64,000 bases of DNA from Neisseriaceae bacterium JH1-16 (GTDB taxonomy: Bacteria > Pseudomonadota > Gammaproteobacteria > Burkholderiales > Chromobacteriaceae): assembly GCA_025989215.1 (NCBI GenBank), contig JAPDNP010000002.1:496001-560000 (forward strand), in the 5' to 3' direction. The number at the start of each line of letters is the position of its first letter. The first letter of the stretch is position 1. The notes under the pieces are model-generated. The model saw nothing but the letters and a program-made list of their open reading frames with translations, did not search any database and was not told where the DNA came from. The translations under genes and the position numbers were made by a program. This document shows positions 7,414 to 16,376 of this stretch, one piece after another.

Positions 7414-8598
7414 TCAGGCGACCAGCGCACAGCGCGTGCCGCCCGCATCGCTCATCGTCGCCACGCACAGATTGCAGTGGTTGCAGGCGCTGACGTGGCC
7501 GGGATCGGCCGCGAGCTTGTGCACGAAGGCCGCGTCGTGCAGCAGCGCCCTTCCGACGCAGACGTAGTCGAAGCCGTCGCGCATCAGCTGCGCGACATCG
7601 TCGCCCGAGGTGACGCCGCCCAGATAGGCCACCGCGCAGCCGACGGCCTCGCGCACCCTGAGCGCCTGCTCGCGAAAGTACAACGGCGCGAACGGCAGGC
7701 TGGGGAACAGCCTGGCGCCGGACAGCCGCATCGCCCAGCGCACCCGCGCCGCCGGCTCGCGTTCGATCATCGCCGCCAGCGGACTGGCGCCGCGGAACAG
7801 ATGCATCGGGCTGCAGCTGACCAGGCCGCCCGACAACACCAGCGCGTCGATGCCGCCGGCCTCCAGCAGCCGCGCCACCTCGACCGCGTCCCCTGCCCCG
7901 CCGCCGCCGGCCACGCCGTCCTCCAGATTGATCTTGGCGAGCAAGGGGAAGCCCTCGCCGACCGCTTCTCTCACCGCCGCCAGCACCTGGAGCGGCAGCC
8001 GCATCCGGTTCGGCAGGCTGCCGCCGTAGCCGTCGCGGCGCCGGTTGCTCGCCGGGCTGATGAACTGGCTGAGCAGGTAGCCGTGGCCCATGTGAATTTC
8101 CAGCGCGTCGAAGCCGGCCTGCTGCAGCAACCGGGCGGCGCGGGCGTAGTGGCGCACGGTGCGGGCCAGGTCATCCGCATCCATCGCGCCGGCGAACGGC
8201 ACGCCGTGCAGCACGCCGTAGTCGTTCAGCCCGAACGATGGCCCTTTCGGCCGACGGGTCTCGGTCGGCTTGACCTTGGTGAAGCCGCCGCAGTGGGCGA
8301 GCTGGCCCGATACCGCGCCGCCGGCGCGATGCACCGCGGCAGCCAGCTGGCTCAGCGCCGGCAGACTGGCTTCGTTGACCTGCAGCTGGTCGGGAAAGGT
8401 GCGCGCGTCGCCGGACACCGCGCAGTAGGCGACGGTGGTGAGCCCTGCCCCACCGGCGGCGAAGCCGGCGTGGAAGGCACAGATGGCGTCGTCGATGCGC
8501 CCGTCAGGCGTGCGGCCCTCGAAGGTGGCGGTCTTGATGAAGCGGTTGGGCAACGTGAGCCGGCCGAGGCGGGCCGGCGTGAAGGCAAGCGGCAACAT
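7414..8598 (-). CDS. Old-yellow-enzyme family NADH:flavin oxidoreductase
   Basis: The 394-residue TIM-barrel flavoprotein has the N-terminal FTPARLGRLTLPNRFIKTAT typical of the 2,4-dienoyl-CoA reductase branch. QLAHCGGF (about 100-107) and LEIHMGHGYLLSQFISPASNRR (about 150-171) carry the FMN- and substrate-binding His. The C-terminus has CNHCNLC followed eleven residues later by Cys, a spacing like the 4Fe-4S ligands of dienoyl-CoA reductase, but the protein stops there and lacks the second FAD/NADPH domain. AAGGAGCACCGC precedes the ATG. It may reduce an unsaturated steroid or acyl-CoA intermediate; the substrate is unknown. Confidence 0.85.
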   Translation of the reverse strand: MLPLAFTPARLGRLTLPNRFIKTATFEGRTPDGRIDDAICAFHAGFAAGGAGLTTVAYCAVSGDARTFPDQLQVNEASLPALSQLAAAVHRAGGAVSGQLAHCGGFTKVKPTETRRPKGPSFGLNDYGVLHGVPFAGAMDADDLARTVRHYARAARLLQQAGFDALEIHMGHGYLLSQFISPASNRRRDGYGGSLPNRMRLPLQVLAAVREAVGEGFPLLAKINLEDGVAGGGGAGDAVEVARLLEAGGIDALVLSGGLVSCSPMHLFRGASPLAAMIEREPAARVRWAMRLSGARLFPSLPFAPLYFREQALRVREAVGCAVAYLGGVTSGDDVAQLMRDGFDYVCVGRALLHDAAFVHKLAADPGHVSACNHCNLCVATMSDAGGTRCALVA

Positions 8599-8654
8599 GC
8601 GGTGCTCCTTAGTAAGAGCGAAGCAAAGGTTGGCCGAAAGCGGGCCGCCATGAC

Positions 8655-8674
8655 AAAAGGGGGCCGAAGCCCCC
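8655..8674 (-). terminator. Terminator of the DUF1302-DUF1329 operon
   Basis: GGGGGC-TTCG-GCCCCC on the minus strand followed by TTTTG, 20 bases past the DUF1329 stop. Confidence 0.85.
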
Positions 8675-8693
8675 TCTTTACTGGATCACCCGC

Positions 8694-10073
8694 TCAGCGC
8701 CCGGCGCGTCGTGCCGCATCCGGCGTGAAGTGGTCGGCGGTGAAGCTGGCCGCGTTCAGCGACGGTGCGTTCTGCTGGTTGGACAGACGGTCGGCCAGGT
8801 AGGCGCCCGACACCAGGTCGTAGAACAAGGCGGCACGGGCCTGGAACGCTTTCATATCGTAGGCATACACATAGTTCTGCTGGGCAACGCGCCACAGCTG
8901 GCCGCGCGCGTCGTAGTTGTCGGCCATCACCACGTGGTAGCTGTCCTCGTCGAGATACATCATCCGCTTGGCGTACTGGTGGCGGTAGCCCTGCTTCAGC
9001 GTCGCCTCCAGCACCCAGACCCGGTGCAGCTCGTAGCGCATCGCGTCCGGATCGGCGTGACCCGGCTTCAGGATATCGGCGTACTTGCGCGACGGTTCGT
9101 CGAAGCGGTAGGTGTCGTACGGGATGTAGTACTCGCGCTTGCCGACGATGCGCCAGTTGTAGCGCTCCGGCGAACCGTTGAACAGGCGGTCGTCGTCGAC
9201 AGTGCGGAAGCCGCCCGGGCCGAACGGCATGTCAAAGCCGAACTGTGGCGCCTGGCGCACCCGGCGGGTGCCCGGGTTGTAGGCCCAGGTATCGCGCGGC
9301 GTGGTCTTGTAGTTGTTCGACTCTTTGCCGACATAGATCGAGCCGGCATCGCGCTCCGGCAGCAGGATGGTCTGCAGGAAGTAGGACGACAGCACATCAG
9401 TGGTGCGCGAGCGCTGCTTCTCGGTCGGGTCGTTCACCGGCGCCAGGATGTCGTACTTGACCCGCCCCCAGGCGATATTGCCTTTCGGATAGACCACCGC
9501 CTGGTCGTAGACCGCCTGCTCTTTCCAGGCACGCGCCGGCAGCAGGCTGTTCCATAAGAGCTCTAGGCCGCTCTTCGGAATCGGGAACGCCGGCGCGCCG
9601 GACAGCGCGTCGACCCCCATGCCATCGTCGACCAGCCCGGCGCTCTGCGCGTTCTCCTTGGCGGTCTTGCACACCCATTCGGCGTAGCGGAAGTCGCGAT
9701 GGCTCGGGTAGACCGGAACGTTGAAGGTCTCGGGATACTTCTTCAGCAGCGCCTTCATCCCCGGAGTGAGCCGCTCGGCGTACTGGCCCATGTTCTGCGC
9801 GGTGATCACGAACAACGGTTTTTCACTGGCGTACGGGTCGGGCATCACGGTGCCGGTGCCCTTGTAGCTCAGCCCCGGCGGTACGCCCAGCCACTTGCCC
9901 GAATAGGCCGGGATGGTGCCGTCCTTATTGCCGGCCTTTTCGGCGCCGATGCAGGTCAGCTCCTTGCCGAGCTTGTCGGCCTCGGCCTGGGACACCTTGG
10001 CCCAGCCGCTGGCAGAGGCGGCGGCCAGACACACCCCCACAAGGGCGAGGGTCGGAATGCGATGCGTAGCCAT
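8694..10073 (-). CDS. DUF1329 outer-membrane-associated protein
   Basis: The 459-residue protein has a signal peptide (cleavage after about residue 25, ASGWAK) and the DUF1329 fold, related to LolB/LolA-like lipid carriers. Characteristic pieces include TCIGAEKAGNKDGTIPAYSGKW near the N-terminus and EDSYHVVMADNYDARGQLWRV near the C-terminus. DUF1329 genes are regularly paired with DUF1302 and with RND exporters in steroid, hydrocarbon and ester degraders, which suggests movement of hydrophobic substrates across the envelope. It lies 25 bases behind the DUF1302 gene in one operon. The exact function is not established. Confidence 0.88.
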   Translation of the reverse strand: MATHRIPTLALVGVCLAAASASGWAKVSQAEADKLGKELTCIGAEKAGNKDGTIPAYSGKWLGVPPGLSYKGTGTVMPDPYASEKPLFVITAQNMGQYAERLTPGMKALLKKYPETFNVPVYPSHRDFRYAEWVCKTAKENAQSAGLVDDGMGVDALSGAPAFPIPKSGLELLWNSLLPARAWKEQAVYDQAVVYPKGNIAWGRVKYDILAPVNDPTEKQRSRTTDVLSSYFLQTILLPERDAGSIYVGKESNNYKTTPRDTWAYNPGTRRVRQAPQFGFDMPFGPGGFRTVDDDRLFNGSPERYNWRIVGKREYYIPYDTYRFDEPSRKYADILKPGHADPDAMRYELHRVWVLEATLKQGYRHQYAKRMMYLDEDSYHVVMADNYDARGQLWRVAQQNYVYAYDMKAFQARAALFYDLVSGAYLADRLSNQQNAPSLNAASFTADHFTPDAARRAGR

Positions 10074-10098
10074 GTGCGTTACTCCTCGTCAGAAATCG

Positions 10099-11835
10099 TC
10101 AGAAACTGTACTTCGCGCTGAGAGCCCAGTAGTCGCGGTCGGCGAGAGGCCGCAGGCGACGGTCGGGCGAACCGAGAAAGGCGTTGTAGCTGAGGCCCAG
10201 CTGCAGATTGTTCAGGTACTTGAAGTTGGCACCGACGCCCAGGCGCATATCGCCCTCGCCGGTGTAGGAGCCGAGCGCACCGGCCACTGCCGGCACGCCC
10301 TTAACCAGTTGGCCGAAGGTCAGCGGCACATCGAGATCCCAGCCGTCGAACACATTGTTGTAGGTGAGCGTGGCGCCGAACTGGTAGCCCCAGGCGTTGC
10401 GGGTACGCAAGGTGGTCTCGTCGTTGACCAAGTGATCGAAACTCGCGCCGCCGAGTGCCGCCACCGACAGGCTCTTGACCTTGTTGACGTAGACGTCGAC
10501 CACCTCGCCCAAGAGCGAGATCGAGTTGGCGAGCGGCGTCGGACCGATCGACTGGATGAACGACAGCTGCGCCTGCGTTGCGTCGCCGCGGCTGGTCATC
10601 GCCCCGAGCGGAGTGCCGACCAGCATCGGCACGTCCTGCTTGTAGCTGACTTCGCCGGCCACATTGGTATCTCCGAGCCGGGTGGTGAAGCTCGCGCCCG
10701 CAAGCTTGATGTCTTCGAGGTAGTTGACGTCGTAACTGGTCGGCATCAGCGCCGGGAAGCCCATGCTCTGGAACATCGCCGGGGTCGGCGTGAAGTTCAC
10801 CGCCACGCTCGGGTTCTTGTCGTGGTAGCGCAGGTAGAACAGGCCCAGCTCGGTGGCTTGACCGACCCTGAAACGCGTGCCCACACCCCACTGGCCGCTG
10901 TTGCGGGCCTTGTTCTCGCCGGTAAACGGAAAGCCGTTGCCCATGATGTTCGGCGACGCCGGCGGCAGCGCGAAGCCGAACGGCGAGAAGGTGCCCGGGC
11001 TCAGCCGCGAGAACGCGGCGCCCGGGCCGACCAGGTCGGAGTACGAGAAGTAGCTGCCGACCGCGTCGAGCTCGTTGGGCTTGTACTGGTACTGGTAGTA
11101 GCCGAGCAGGCTCCAGGTCTCGTTCACCGCCAGCTGCGCCGACACCTGGCCAACCGGCAGCAGGATGTCCTTGACCTCGACACCAGGAACGTTGGCCTTG
11201 GTCGCGTCCACCGGGCCCTGCGCACCCGAGATGCCCGGGAAGAACAGGCTCTCGCCCCAGGCGACCACCTGGTTGCCGGCGCGCAGATCCAGACTCTTGC
11301 TCTCGCCGAACTTGAAGTTGCCGTACAGATAGGCATCGAGCAGCCGCGCCCGCCTACCCTCGTAGTAGCTGGCCCCGTCGGAAAACTCGTTGGACGGGCC
11401 GAACTTGTTGATCGTGGCCGGCGAGTCGTTGTCGTTGTGGCCGCGACGATACGCCTGGTCGTAGAACGCGTTGCCGCGCACGAACACGCCGTAGTTGTCG
11501 TGGCGCACGTCCGCCTCGGCCAACAGGCTCACGCGGTTGTTGATCAGGCTGCCCTTCTTGAAGTTGCGGTCGCCGTCGTCCATGTTGATGTTCGCGAACT
11601 GCCCGGACGGGGTGACGGTGGACGAGTTGATCAGCGTGTCGGAGGCGTTCTTGGCGCGCACACCGAGGCCGTAGCTCAGCGTCCCCGCGTAGGTGATGGT
11701 GGTGTCCTGATCCTGCCCCAGCGTCAGCTGACCTGCCTCGGCGTGCGACGTCAGCGCCAGCGCACCGATGAACAAGGCCGGGGTAAAGCAGCGCGCCGTG
11801 GCGCGGGAAACAGCTCGATACTGTTGCTCTCTCAT
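10099..11835 (-). CDS. DUF1302 outer-membrane beta-barrel protein
   Basis: The 578-residue protein has a signal peptide (FIGALALTSHAEA) and then a long barrel-like sequence with many alternating aromatic strands. It ends in Phe (SAKYSF), as expected for a BAM-assembled porin. DUF1302 proteins accompany DUF1329 in steroid and hydrocarbon clusters and probably admit hydrophobic substrates. I set the start at 11835, where GGAGGA stands before the ATG and the signal peptide begins at once. The open frame continues 54 codons further upstream but crosses the operator and has no signal sequence. Confidence 0.88.
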   Translation of the reverse strand: MREQQYRAVSRATARCFTPALFIGALALTSHAEAGQLTLGQDQDTTITYAGTLSYGLGVRAKNASDTLINSSTVTPSGQFANINMDDGDRNFKKGSLINNRVSLLAEADVRHDNYGVFVRGNAFYDQAYRRGHNDNDSPATINKFGPSNEFSDGASYYEGRRARLLDAYLYGNFKFGESKSLDLRAGNQVVAWGESLFFPGISGAQGPVDATKANVPGVEVKDILLPVGQVSAQLAVNETWSLLGYYQYQYKPNELDAVGSYFSYSDLVGPGAAFSRLSPGTFSPFGFALPPASPNIMGNGFPFTGENKARNSGQWGVGTRFRVGQATELGLFYLRYHDKNPSVAVNFTPTPAMFQSMGFPALMPTSYDVNYLEDIKLAGASFTTRLGDTNVAGEVSYKQDVPMLVGTPLGAMTSRGDATQAQLSFIQSIGPTPLANSISLLGEVVDVYVNKVKSLSVAALGGASFDHLVNDETTLRTRNAWGYQFGATLTYNNVFDGWDLDVPLTFGQLVKGVPAVAGALGSYTGEGDMRLGVGANFKYLNNLQLGLSYNAFLGSPDRRLRPLADRDYWALSAKYSF

Positions 11836-11914
11836 CCTGCACTCTCCTCCAGAAGGATCTCGCTGGTCTTGTGTCGCCAGGTGCATTGAGTTTCGGAGTA
11901 GGCCCTCACGGCGG

Positions 11915-11933
11915 CATCGTCTGAGTGGACTAG
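11915..11933 (-). promoter_or_regulatory. Steroid-regulon motif upstream of DUF1302-DUF1329
   Basis: In gene orientation CTAGTCCACTCAGACGATG, 80 bases upstream of the DUF1302 start. It is one of ten copies in the window. Confidence 0.65.
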
Positions 11934-11986
11934 CGCAATGGGAGGAGTTGCTGACAATAGGCCGACGGGGTCCGAGGGCTAAAAGC

Positions 11987-12016
11987 AAAACCCCCAATCG
12001 TGGGATTGGGGGTTTT
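11987..12016. terminator. Bidirectional terminator in the 11836-12195 gap
   Basis: A perfect 13-bp stem (AAAACCCCCAATC against GATTGGGGGTTTT) with loop GTGG ends the minus-strand SDR operon. The remainder of this 360-base gap holds the operator of the DUF1302 gene and one TTGGCCGAA word at 12075; no gene was recognised in it. Confidence 0.85.
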
Positions 12017-12195
12017 GAAACAGCGGCTTATCCTAATCAGGCAGACAGCGGACGCAGCCCGCCGCCGGCCCGGCTTCGGCCAACCATCAGCGTCGTCATG
12101 GCCGATGTCACCCGGCACGAAGCCGCCCTGACCCGCACGCGCGCCCAGGCGACGAACGCCGCCTTATCGGGCCTGCATGCCACTCGCCAAACTCA

Positions 12196-13062
12196 TCAAT
12201 CGACCTTGGCAGGATGCGCCTGCACCGGGCCGCCCAGCAGCTCGCGATAGGACGGCGGCTGCTTGTCGCCGACATCGCGGATGCCGTATTCCAGCGCCAC
12301 CTCGGCCCCCACCAGTACTTGACCAGACTTGTCGAGCAGACGCGGATCGCGGTACAGCGCGTGCAGAATGCGGCCGGTGAACTCGGGGCTTTCGGCAACC
12401 GCGGCGAATTCGGGATAGAGATCGGGGTTTTCGTCCCATACCCGCTGGGTCCGTTCCGTCTTGAGCGGTCCCATCCAGATCGATACCGCCGCGACATTGT
12501 GCGGCCGCAGATCGACCGCCATATCCTTGGCAAACTTGTCGACGCCGGTCTTCTGCGCGCCATAGGCCGGCCCGTGCATATAGCAGCTCGCGCCGAACGA
12601 CGAGGTGAAGGCGATCAGCCCGCGGCCTTGCTCCACCATCAGCGGCGCGGCGTACCAACTGGCCACATAGGCCGAGCGCAAGCCGACATCGAGGATGTCC
12701 ACCAGCCCCAACGGCTTGGTCCAGAAACCGCCCGGCACGATCAGCTCGTCATGCAGGAAAGTGGCGTTGTTGACCAGGATGTCGAGCCGCCCCGATTCCT
12801 GCCGCACCCGCTCGAACAGGCTGCGCACCTGCTCATCGTCACGATGGTCGCAGGCGACCGCGATGCCCTTGCCGCCCAGCGCATCGACCTCGCGGGCGGT
12901 TGCATGAATCGTGCCGGGCAAGGCCGCGCTGCCCGCGCGTTCGGTGCGACCGGTGACGTACACGGTGGCGCCGGCGGCGCCCAGCGCCAGGGCGATGCCC
13001 CGGCCCGCCCCGCGCGAAGCGCCGGTGACCACGGCGACGATGGCTTGTTTCTCGTGACTCAT
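12196..13062 (-). CDS. Short-chain dehydrogenase (DHRS1-like)
   Basis: The 288-residue SDR has the NAD(P) loop TGASRGAGRGIA (about 12-23), NNAT in place of NNAG (about 94), and the catalytic Tyr-Lys in YGAQKTG (about 157-163). The sequence resembles the DHRS1-type SDRs, which reduce steroid and other carbonyls. GAAGGGACC precedes the ATG at 13062; an upstream in-frame ATG lacks it. It lies 39 bases downstream of the broken NTF2-like gene, probably in the same transcript, and ends at the strong terminator at 11987-12016. The substrate is inferred only from the steroid context. Confidence 0.85.
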   Translation of the reverse strand: MSHEKQAIVAVVTGASRGAGRGIALALGAAGATVYVTGRTERAGSAALPGTIHATAREVDALGGKGIAVACDHRDDEQVRSLFERVRQESGRLDILVNNATFLHDELIVPGGFWTKPLGLVDILDVGLRSAYVASWYAAPLMVEQGRGLIAFTSSFGASCYMHGPAYGAQKTGVDKFAKDMAVDLRPHNVAAVSIWMGPLKTERTQRVWDENPDLYPEFAAVAESPEFTGRILHALYRDPRLLDKSGQVLVGAEVALEYGIRDVGDKQPPSYRELLGGPVQAHPAKVD

Positions 13063-13101
13063 AAACAGGGTCCCTTCTCTCAAGAATGGTGTCGGGCGCG
13101 G

Positions 13102-13624
13102 CTATGCCGGCAGCGCCGCGTCGCCCGGTACCGTCGGCGCCGGACGGCCGGCAAACTGGATCACAGCCGCCGCTTCGGCCAGGTCCATCACCAGCGTGGA
13201 CGTCACCACACAGCGCGTCGCGGCGATTTTCCACTCGCCGCCGAGCTTGCGGTATTCGTCCTCGTAGTAGGCGCCCAGCTGGGTGAGGGTGCGGTCGCGG
13301 GTGTTGATCTGCTGGTAATGCAGGCCCCAGCTGCCGCGCGCGTTCGTGGCGTCGACGATGGCCAGTTGCGGATTCACTCCGTGGCATTTCGACGATGTGC
13401 TCGTGGCAGCCGAGCCGTTCGAACACCTCGACTAGCTGGTCACGGTCGTCGAACACGCCGATCGGCCCGTAGTCGATCTTCACCGGCCCCGGCACGAAAC
13501 ACGCCCGCATGCGCTGCGGGTCTTTCCGGTCGCAACTGGACAGGTAATCGGCCTTGAGCCGCCGAATCGCCTCCAGGTCCTCCAACACGCGCAAGCGCGC
13601 GTCCAGATCGAGCATGCTCGTCAT
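13102..13624 (-). pseudogene. NTF2/SnoaL-like protein, frameshifted
   Basis: Two reading frames together make one SnoaL-like small enzyme. The first half (from MTSMLDLDARLRV, start supported by AAGGAGGACGC) runs to HEHIVEM near 13395. The second half (GVNPQLAIVDATNARGSWGLHYQ) continues in another frame to the stop at 13102. Family members usually read HIVEMHHGxNP at the junction, so loss of two bases after the ATG of Met fits. Such proteins include steroid isomerases, dehydratases and small dioxygenase subunits. A sequencing error is possible; otherwise the gene is inactive. Confidence 0.75.
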
Positions 13625-13688
13625 GCGTCCTCCTTGCCGCGCCGACCGTCGGCGCTGTGGGCACCCTAACAAGAGCGATACCGGCCCC

Positions 13689-13707
13689 CATCACCCGTTC
13701 GGACTAG
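13689..13707 (-). promoter_or_regulatory. Steroid-regulon motif upstream of the NTF2-like/SDR transcript
   Basis: In gene orientation CTAGTCCGAACGGGTGATG, 65 bases upstream of the start. It is the most degenerate copy (GGTGATG instead of GACGATG). Confidence 0.5.
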
Positions 13708-13806
13708 TGGCCGCAGACAGCACCGCTGCCTCACAACGCCAAGAGATGTTGGCTTCGTCGCGACTTCGTTATCTTCGCGGCACCAAGCGCGGCTCGCCCT
13801 GCGGAT

Positions 13807-14589
13807 TCAGCCATGCTCGGCATTGGCCGCGGCCAGAAACGCCGGCCGCTCGCCGCCGCCGTGCAGCACCAGATTGCTGCCGCTGACATAGCTGCCGGCC
13901 GGTGACGCCAAAAAGACACAGGCGTTGCCGATGTCGTCCGGATTGGCCATGCGGCCGAGCGGGATCGTCGCGCCCACCGCGGCGATGCCGGCCGCATCAC
14001 CGAAGTGCAGCGCCGCCTGCGCGGTCAGCACCGGCCCCGGGCTGACCGCGGCGAGGCGCACCTTCGGCGCCCACTCCACCGCCAACGATTCGACCAGGCT
14101 CAGCACCCCGGCCTTGGCCGCACCGTAGGCGGCGGTGCCGGGCGACGGGCGCAGCGCGCTGACGCTGCCGACGAACAGCACCACCCCGCCCTGGTCCTGC
14201 TGCTGCATCTGCCTATTCGCCCGCTGCGCCAGGTGCAAGGGCGCCAGCAGGTTCAGCTGAATCACCGACTCGTGAAAGCGCGGCGAGGCGTCGGCGGCCA
14301 GCGCGTACGGTGCGCCGCCGGCATTGTTGACCAGCACGTCGAGCCGGCCGTGCCGCGCCAGCACCGACTCGATCAGCGCGTCGGCGCTGCCCGGCTCCTT
14401 CAGGTTGGCCGAAACGAACTCGGCGACGCGTCCGCCGGCCGCGGGCAGCTCGTCCGGCGCGTTGCGCGCGCAGACCAGCACCGTGGCGCCGCTCGCCAGA
14501 AACGCTCGGGCGATGCCCGCCCCCACTCCCTTGGTGCCGCCAGTGACCAGCACTACCCGTTCGGCCAACCTTGCGTTCGCTTGCTGCAT
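13807..14589 (-). CDS. Short-chain dehydrogenase/reductase
   Basis: The 260-residue classical SDR has TGGTKGVGAGIA (about 16-27), NNAGG (about 90), Ser in FVGSVSA and the catalytic YGAAKAG (about 153-159). VSPGPVLTAQA and the C-terminal GSNLVLHGGG are typical of enoyl-ACP-reductase-like SDRs. AAAGGAGCAGGGCG precedes the ATG at 14589; an ATG nine codons upstream has no such site. It is transcribed away from the tesDEFG operon, and the 160-base shared gap carries one steroid-regulon motif. Probably a hydroxysteroid or hydroxyacyl-CoA dehydrogenase; the substrate is unknown. Confidence 0.85.
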   Translation of the reverse strand: MQQANARLAERVVLVTGGTKGVGAGIARAFLASGATVLVCARNAPDELPAAGGRVAEFVSANLKEPGSADALIESVLARHGRLDVLVNNAGGAPYALAADASPRFHESVIQLNLLAPLHLAQRANRQMQQQDQGGVVLFVGSVSALRPSPGTAAYGAAKAGVLSLVESLAVEWAPKVRLAAVSPGPVLTAQAALHFGDAAGIAAVGATIPLGRMANPDDIGNACVFLASPAGSYVSGSNLVLHGGGERPAFLAAANAEHG

Positions 14590-14649
14590 CGCCCTGCTCC
14601 TTTGCCTGTGGATCACGTCGCCATGCTAGGCCAAGCGCCGCGCGGCGCT

Positions 14650-14668
14650 TTAGTCCGTGTGGACGATG
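14650..14668 (+). promoter_or_regulatory. Steroid-regulon motif upstream of tesDEFG
   Basis: TTAGTCCGTGTGGACGATG, 82 bases upstream of the tesD start. The GTCC...GGAC core makes this copy nearly symmetric, so it may also serve the divergent SDR. Confidence 0.65.
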
Positions 14669-14749
14669 ACCCGGAAAGCCCCACCGACCGAGCATCATCG
14701 CCATGGGATCACCGCGCGGGCGGGGTCCGACTGACAGAAAGAGAGCGAG

Positions 14750-15574
14750 ATGAGCCAACATCCCATCCCGGAGCGCCGCTACGTCACGCTGGGCAGCGGC
14801 CTGCGCCTGCACTACGACGACACCGGCGCCGGCCTGCCGGTAGTGTTCCTGCACGGCAGCGGCCCCGGCGCCAGCGGCTACAGCAACTTCAAACGCACCG
14901 CGCCGGCCTTCCTCGCCGCCGGCTACCGCATCGTCGTGCCCGACCTGCCCGGCTACGGCCTGTCCGACAAGCCGGAGGACGCCGAATACGTGCTCGACTA
15001 TTTCGTCGACGCGCTGGCCGGCCTGCTCGACGCGCTCGACATCGAGCGCTGCGTGCTGGTCGGCAACTCGCTGGGCGGCGCGATCGCGCTGAAATACGCG
15101 CTCGACCACCCCAAGCGGGTCACCCAGCTGATCCTGATGGCGCCGGGCGGCGTGGAGGAGCGCGAGACCTATTTCCAGATGGAAGGCATTCAGAAGATGG
15201 TGGCGCGCTTCGCCGCCGGCCCGATCGACCGCGAGGGCATGCGCGCGCTGATGTCGCTGCAGCTGTACGACCCAAGCCTGATCGACGACGGCCTGCTCGA
15301 CGAGCGCGCCGCGATCTGCGCGCTGCAGCCGCGCACCGTGCTGTCGACGATGCGGGTGCCGAACCTGACCGACCGCTTGCACGAAATCGCCTGCCCGGTG
15401 CTGTGCTTCTGGGGCATGAACGACCGCTTCAATCCGACATCGGGCGCCGAGAAGATCGCCGCCGGCATCGCCAATGCCCGCGTCACGCTGCTGAACCGCT
15501 GCGGCCACTGGGTGATGGTCGAACACCGCGACTACTTCAACCGCACCTGCCTCGACTTCCTGGCGGAGGGCTGA
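14750..15574 (+). CDS. tesD: Meta-cleavage product hydrolase (TesD/HsaD-like, alpha/beta hydrolase)
   Basis: The 274-residue C-C bond hydrolase has HGSGPGASGYSNF (about 35-47, oxyanion region of meta-cleavage hydrolases), nucleophile Ser107 in GNSLGG, and catalytic His253 in NRCGHWVM. In steroid degraders this enzyme cleaves 4,9-DSHA into the C/D-ring acid and 2-hydroxyhexa-2,4-dienoate. MhpC and BphD are close relatives with other substrates. The order hydrolase-hydratase-dehydrogenase-aldolase and the steroid surroundings favour TesD/HsaD. The stop is followed directly by the next ATG (TGAGATG). Confidence 0.85.
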   Translation: MSQHPIPERRYVTLGSGLRLHYDDTGAGLPVVFLHGSGPGASGYSNFKRTAPAFLAAGYRIVVPDLPGYGLSDKPEDAEYVLDYFVDALAGLLDALDIERCVLVGNSLGGAIALKYALDHPKRVTQLILMAPGGVEERETYFQMEGIQKMVARFAAGPIDREGMRALMSLQLYDPSLIDDGLLDERAAICALQPRTVLSTMRVPNLTDRLHEIACPVLCFWGMNDRFNPTSGAEKIAAGIANARVTLLNRCGHWVMVEHRDYFNRTCLDFLAEG

Positions 15575-15575
15575 G

Positions 15576-16364
15576 ATGGACGCCGCCCTCCTCAATACCC
15601 TCGGCGACGAGCTGTTCGCCGCGCTGCGCGGCCGCCACACGCTGACGCCGCTGACCGAGCGTCACCCGGCGCTCAGCGTCGACGACGCCTACCGTATCTC
15701 GAAGCGTTTTCTGGATAGAAGGTTGGCCGAAGGCGAGAAGGTGATCGGCAAGAAGATCGGCGTCACCTCCCGCCCGGTGCAGGAAATGCTCAACGTGCAC
15801 CAGCCCGACTTCGGCTTCCTGACCGACGCGATGGCGCTGTGGAACGACGCCATCGTCGACCTGGCAGAACACCGCCTGATCGCGCCGCGCATCGAGGGCG
15901 AGATCGCCTTCGTGCTGAAGCAGGACGTGTCGGGCACCAATATCACCAGCGAGGACATTCTGGACGCCACCGAGTGCGTGCTGCCCTGCTTCGAGGTGGT
16001 GGACTCGCGCATTGACAACTGGCGCATCCGCATCCAGGACACCGTGGCCGACAACGCCTCCTGCGGCGTCTATGTGCTGGGCGACGGCGGTGTAGCGCCG
16101 CGCGCGCTGGATCTGGCCGCCGCCGAGCTGACCATGCGTCGCAACGGCGAAACGGTCGCCATGGGCCTGGGCAGCGCGGTGCAGGGCCACCCGGCCGAGG
16201 CGGTGGCCTGGCTCGCCAACACGCTGGGCCGCTTCGGCATCCCCTTCCTGGCCGGCGAGGTGATCCTGTCCGGCTCGCTGGTGCCGCTGGTGCCGGTGGT
16301 CGCCGGCGACCGTTTCGACCTGTCCATCCCCGGCATCGGCAACGCTGCCGTGCGTTTCGTCTAA
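15576..16364 (+). CDS. tesE: 2-hydroxyhexa-2,4-dienoate / 2-keto-4-pentenoate hydratase (TesE/HsaE/MhpD family)
   Basis: The 262-residue hydratase of the fumarylacetoacetase fold adds water to the dienoate made by TesD. KVIGKKIGVTSRPVQEMLNV (about 55-74) and the metal-binding RIEGEIAFVL (about 106-115, Glu-x-Glu) are the family signatures, and AVAWLANTLGRFG lies near the C-terminus. The product, a 4-hydroxy-2-oxo acid, goes to the aldolase TesG. It is second in the tesDEFG operon. A TTGGCCGAA word lies in frame as Leu-Ala-Glu at 15723. Confidence 0.88.
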   Translation: MDAALLNTLGDELFAALRGRHTLTPLTERHPALSVDDAYRISKRFLDRRLAEGEKVIGKKIGVTSRPVQEMLNVHQPDFGFLTDAMALWNDAIVDLAEHRLIAPRIEGEIAFVLKQDVSGTNITSEDILDATECVLPCFEVVDSRIDNWRIRIQDTVADNASCGVYVLGDGGVAPRALDLAAAELTMRRNGETVAMGLGSAVQGHPAEAVAWLANTLGRFGIPFLAGEVILSGSLVPLVPVVAGDRFDLSIPGIGNAAVRFV

Positions 16365-16376
16365 GAAAGGATACCC

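Noticed and set aside
9913-11889. 658-codon open frame on the plus strand
   Set aside because: Antisense to the DUF1302 gene, which has a signal peptide, a C-terminal Phe and an operator.
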